32,173 nucleotides of DNA from Acidobacteriota bacterium. Its GTDB lineage: Bacteria; Acidobacteriota; Terriglobia; UBA7540. The position numbers and the translations under genes were made by a program. This document shows, one piece after another, positions 31,799-32,173 of this stretch. Numbering within the stretch: the first letter of the stretch is position 1; the number at the start of each line of letters is the position of its first letter. Location: the NCBI GenBank assembly GCA_024638215.1, contig JAHEKS010000014.1, forward strand, positions 1 to 32,173, read 5' to 3'. The notes beneath the pieces are model-generated. The model ran no database searches. It was not told the DNA's origin and saw only the letters and a list, made by a program, of their open reading frames with translations.

Positions 31799-32173
31799 CT
31801 ACTTGGTGATCACCGTGGGTTCGACGGACATCCCGGGCCGCAGCAGGTGCTGGGGGTCTTCGCCCTTCTCGAAGACGATTTTCACCGGGATGCGCTGGAC
31901 CACTTTGACGTAATTGCCGGTGGCGTTTTCCGGCGGCAGCAGGCTGAACTTCTCGCCCGTCGCCGCGGCGATGCTTTGCACGTGCCCGCGGAAATCCCGG
32001 CCGCCCAGGGCGTCAACCGAGATAATAGCCGGCTGGCCGGGGCGCATATTCTTGAGCTGGGTCTCTTTGAAATTGGCGGTCACCCAGATGTCTTGGAGCG
32101 GCACGAGAGCCATCAGGGGCTGGCCGGGCTGGACGATCTGACCCAGCTCGACGGTCTTTTTGCTGACCTGCCC
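31799..32173 (-). CDS. HlyD/EmrA-family periplasmic adaptor, C-terminal part (5' truncated by window)
   Basis: The frame is open to the right end of the window, so the membrane helix and coiled-coil hairpin of the adaptor lie outside. Visible are KKTVELGQIVQPGQPLMALV, the lipoyl-domain second half, then DIWVTANFKETQLKNMRPGQ, IISVDALGGRDFRGHVQSI, FSLLPPENATGNYVKVVQR and the closing RPGMSVEPTVITK, all characteristic of EmrA/VceA-type adaptors. Such proteins link an inner-membrane MFS permease to an outer-membrane channel. It is the upstream gene of an operon with a cytidylate-kinase-like gene (5 bases later) and the EmrB-like permease. The family call is firm; about two thirds of the protein is missing from view. 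Confidence 0.9.
   Translation of the reverse strand, partial: GQVSKKTVELGQIVQPGQPLMALVPLQDIWVTANFKETQLKNMRPGQPAIISVDALGGRDFRGHVQSIAAATGEKFSLLPPENATGNYVKVVQRIPVKIVFEKGEDPQHLLRPGMSVEPTVITK

Overview
This window reads as a chromosomal stretch of a GC-rich, Gram-negative-type bacterium. The mix of genes (a surface-polysaccharide locus, an RlpA-like protein, a PafA-type phosphatase, gamma-glutamyltransferase, an EmrAB-type pump with a cytidylate-kinase-like gene) would fit an Acidobacteriota-like soil organism. That placement is inference from gene content only; no rRNA or other phylogenetic marker is present. I saw no tRNA, rRNA, CRISPR array, IS element or phage gene.

Region 1 (1-17332) is a surface glycan locus, cut at its left end. 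On the plus strand it encodes a DegT-type sugar aminotransferase (partial), a sugar C-methyltransferase, a GT2 glycosyltransferase, a CelD-type GNAT acyltransferase, a Wzx-like flippase, a second methyltransferase, a NodB-type deacetylase, an SDR sugar epimerase/dehydratase and a GT4 glycosyltransferase. A tight minus-strand cassette follows (13660 down to 9981): carbamoyltransferase, SxtJ-family membrane protein, a 50-residue DUF5989/SxtK-like microprotein and an SGNH hydrolase. This is the order I recall for sxtI-J-K-L of the saxitoxin cluster, but here in a glycan setting. Divergent from it come a sugar-phosphate transferase with unusual domain order (transferase first, WbpM/CapD-like membrane plus nucleotide-binding half second, no dehydratase) and a second carbamoyltransferase. 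Together the genes suggest a lipid-linked glycan containing amino- and C-methyl-sugars, decorated by acyl, methyl and carbamoyl groups and exported by the flippase.

Region 2 (17333-19343) carries a SUMF1-fold protein lacking the formylglycine-generating cysteines, and galT.

Region 3 (19344-25327) holds an RlpA-like DPBB protein on the minus strand with a strong promoter and a hairpin-containing leader, a TTG-started PafA-type phosphatase on the minus strand, a polytopic membrane protein, and a gamma-glutamyltransferase whose coding sequence contains 11 copies of a TCCCGAR heptanucleotide.

Region 4 (25327-29600) is a compact plus-strand run: TIM-barrel sugar isomerase/epimerase-like protein, asparaginyl-tRNA synthetase, arginase and D-Ala-D-Ala ligase. 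Region 5 (29608-32173, minus) is an efflux operon, EmrA-like (partial), cytidylate-kinase-like, EmrB-like, with the kinase-like gene between the two pump subunits.

Intergenic space is scarce. Several gaps carry credible sigma70-type promoters with TTGAC-like -35 boxes and 17-18 bp spacers.
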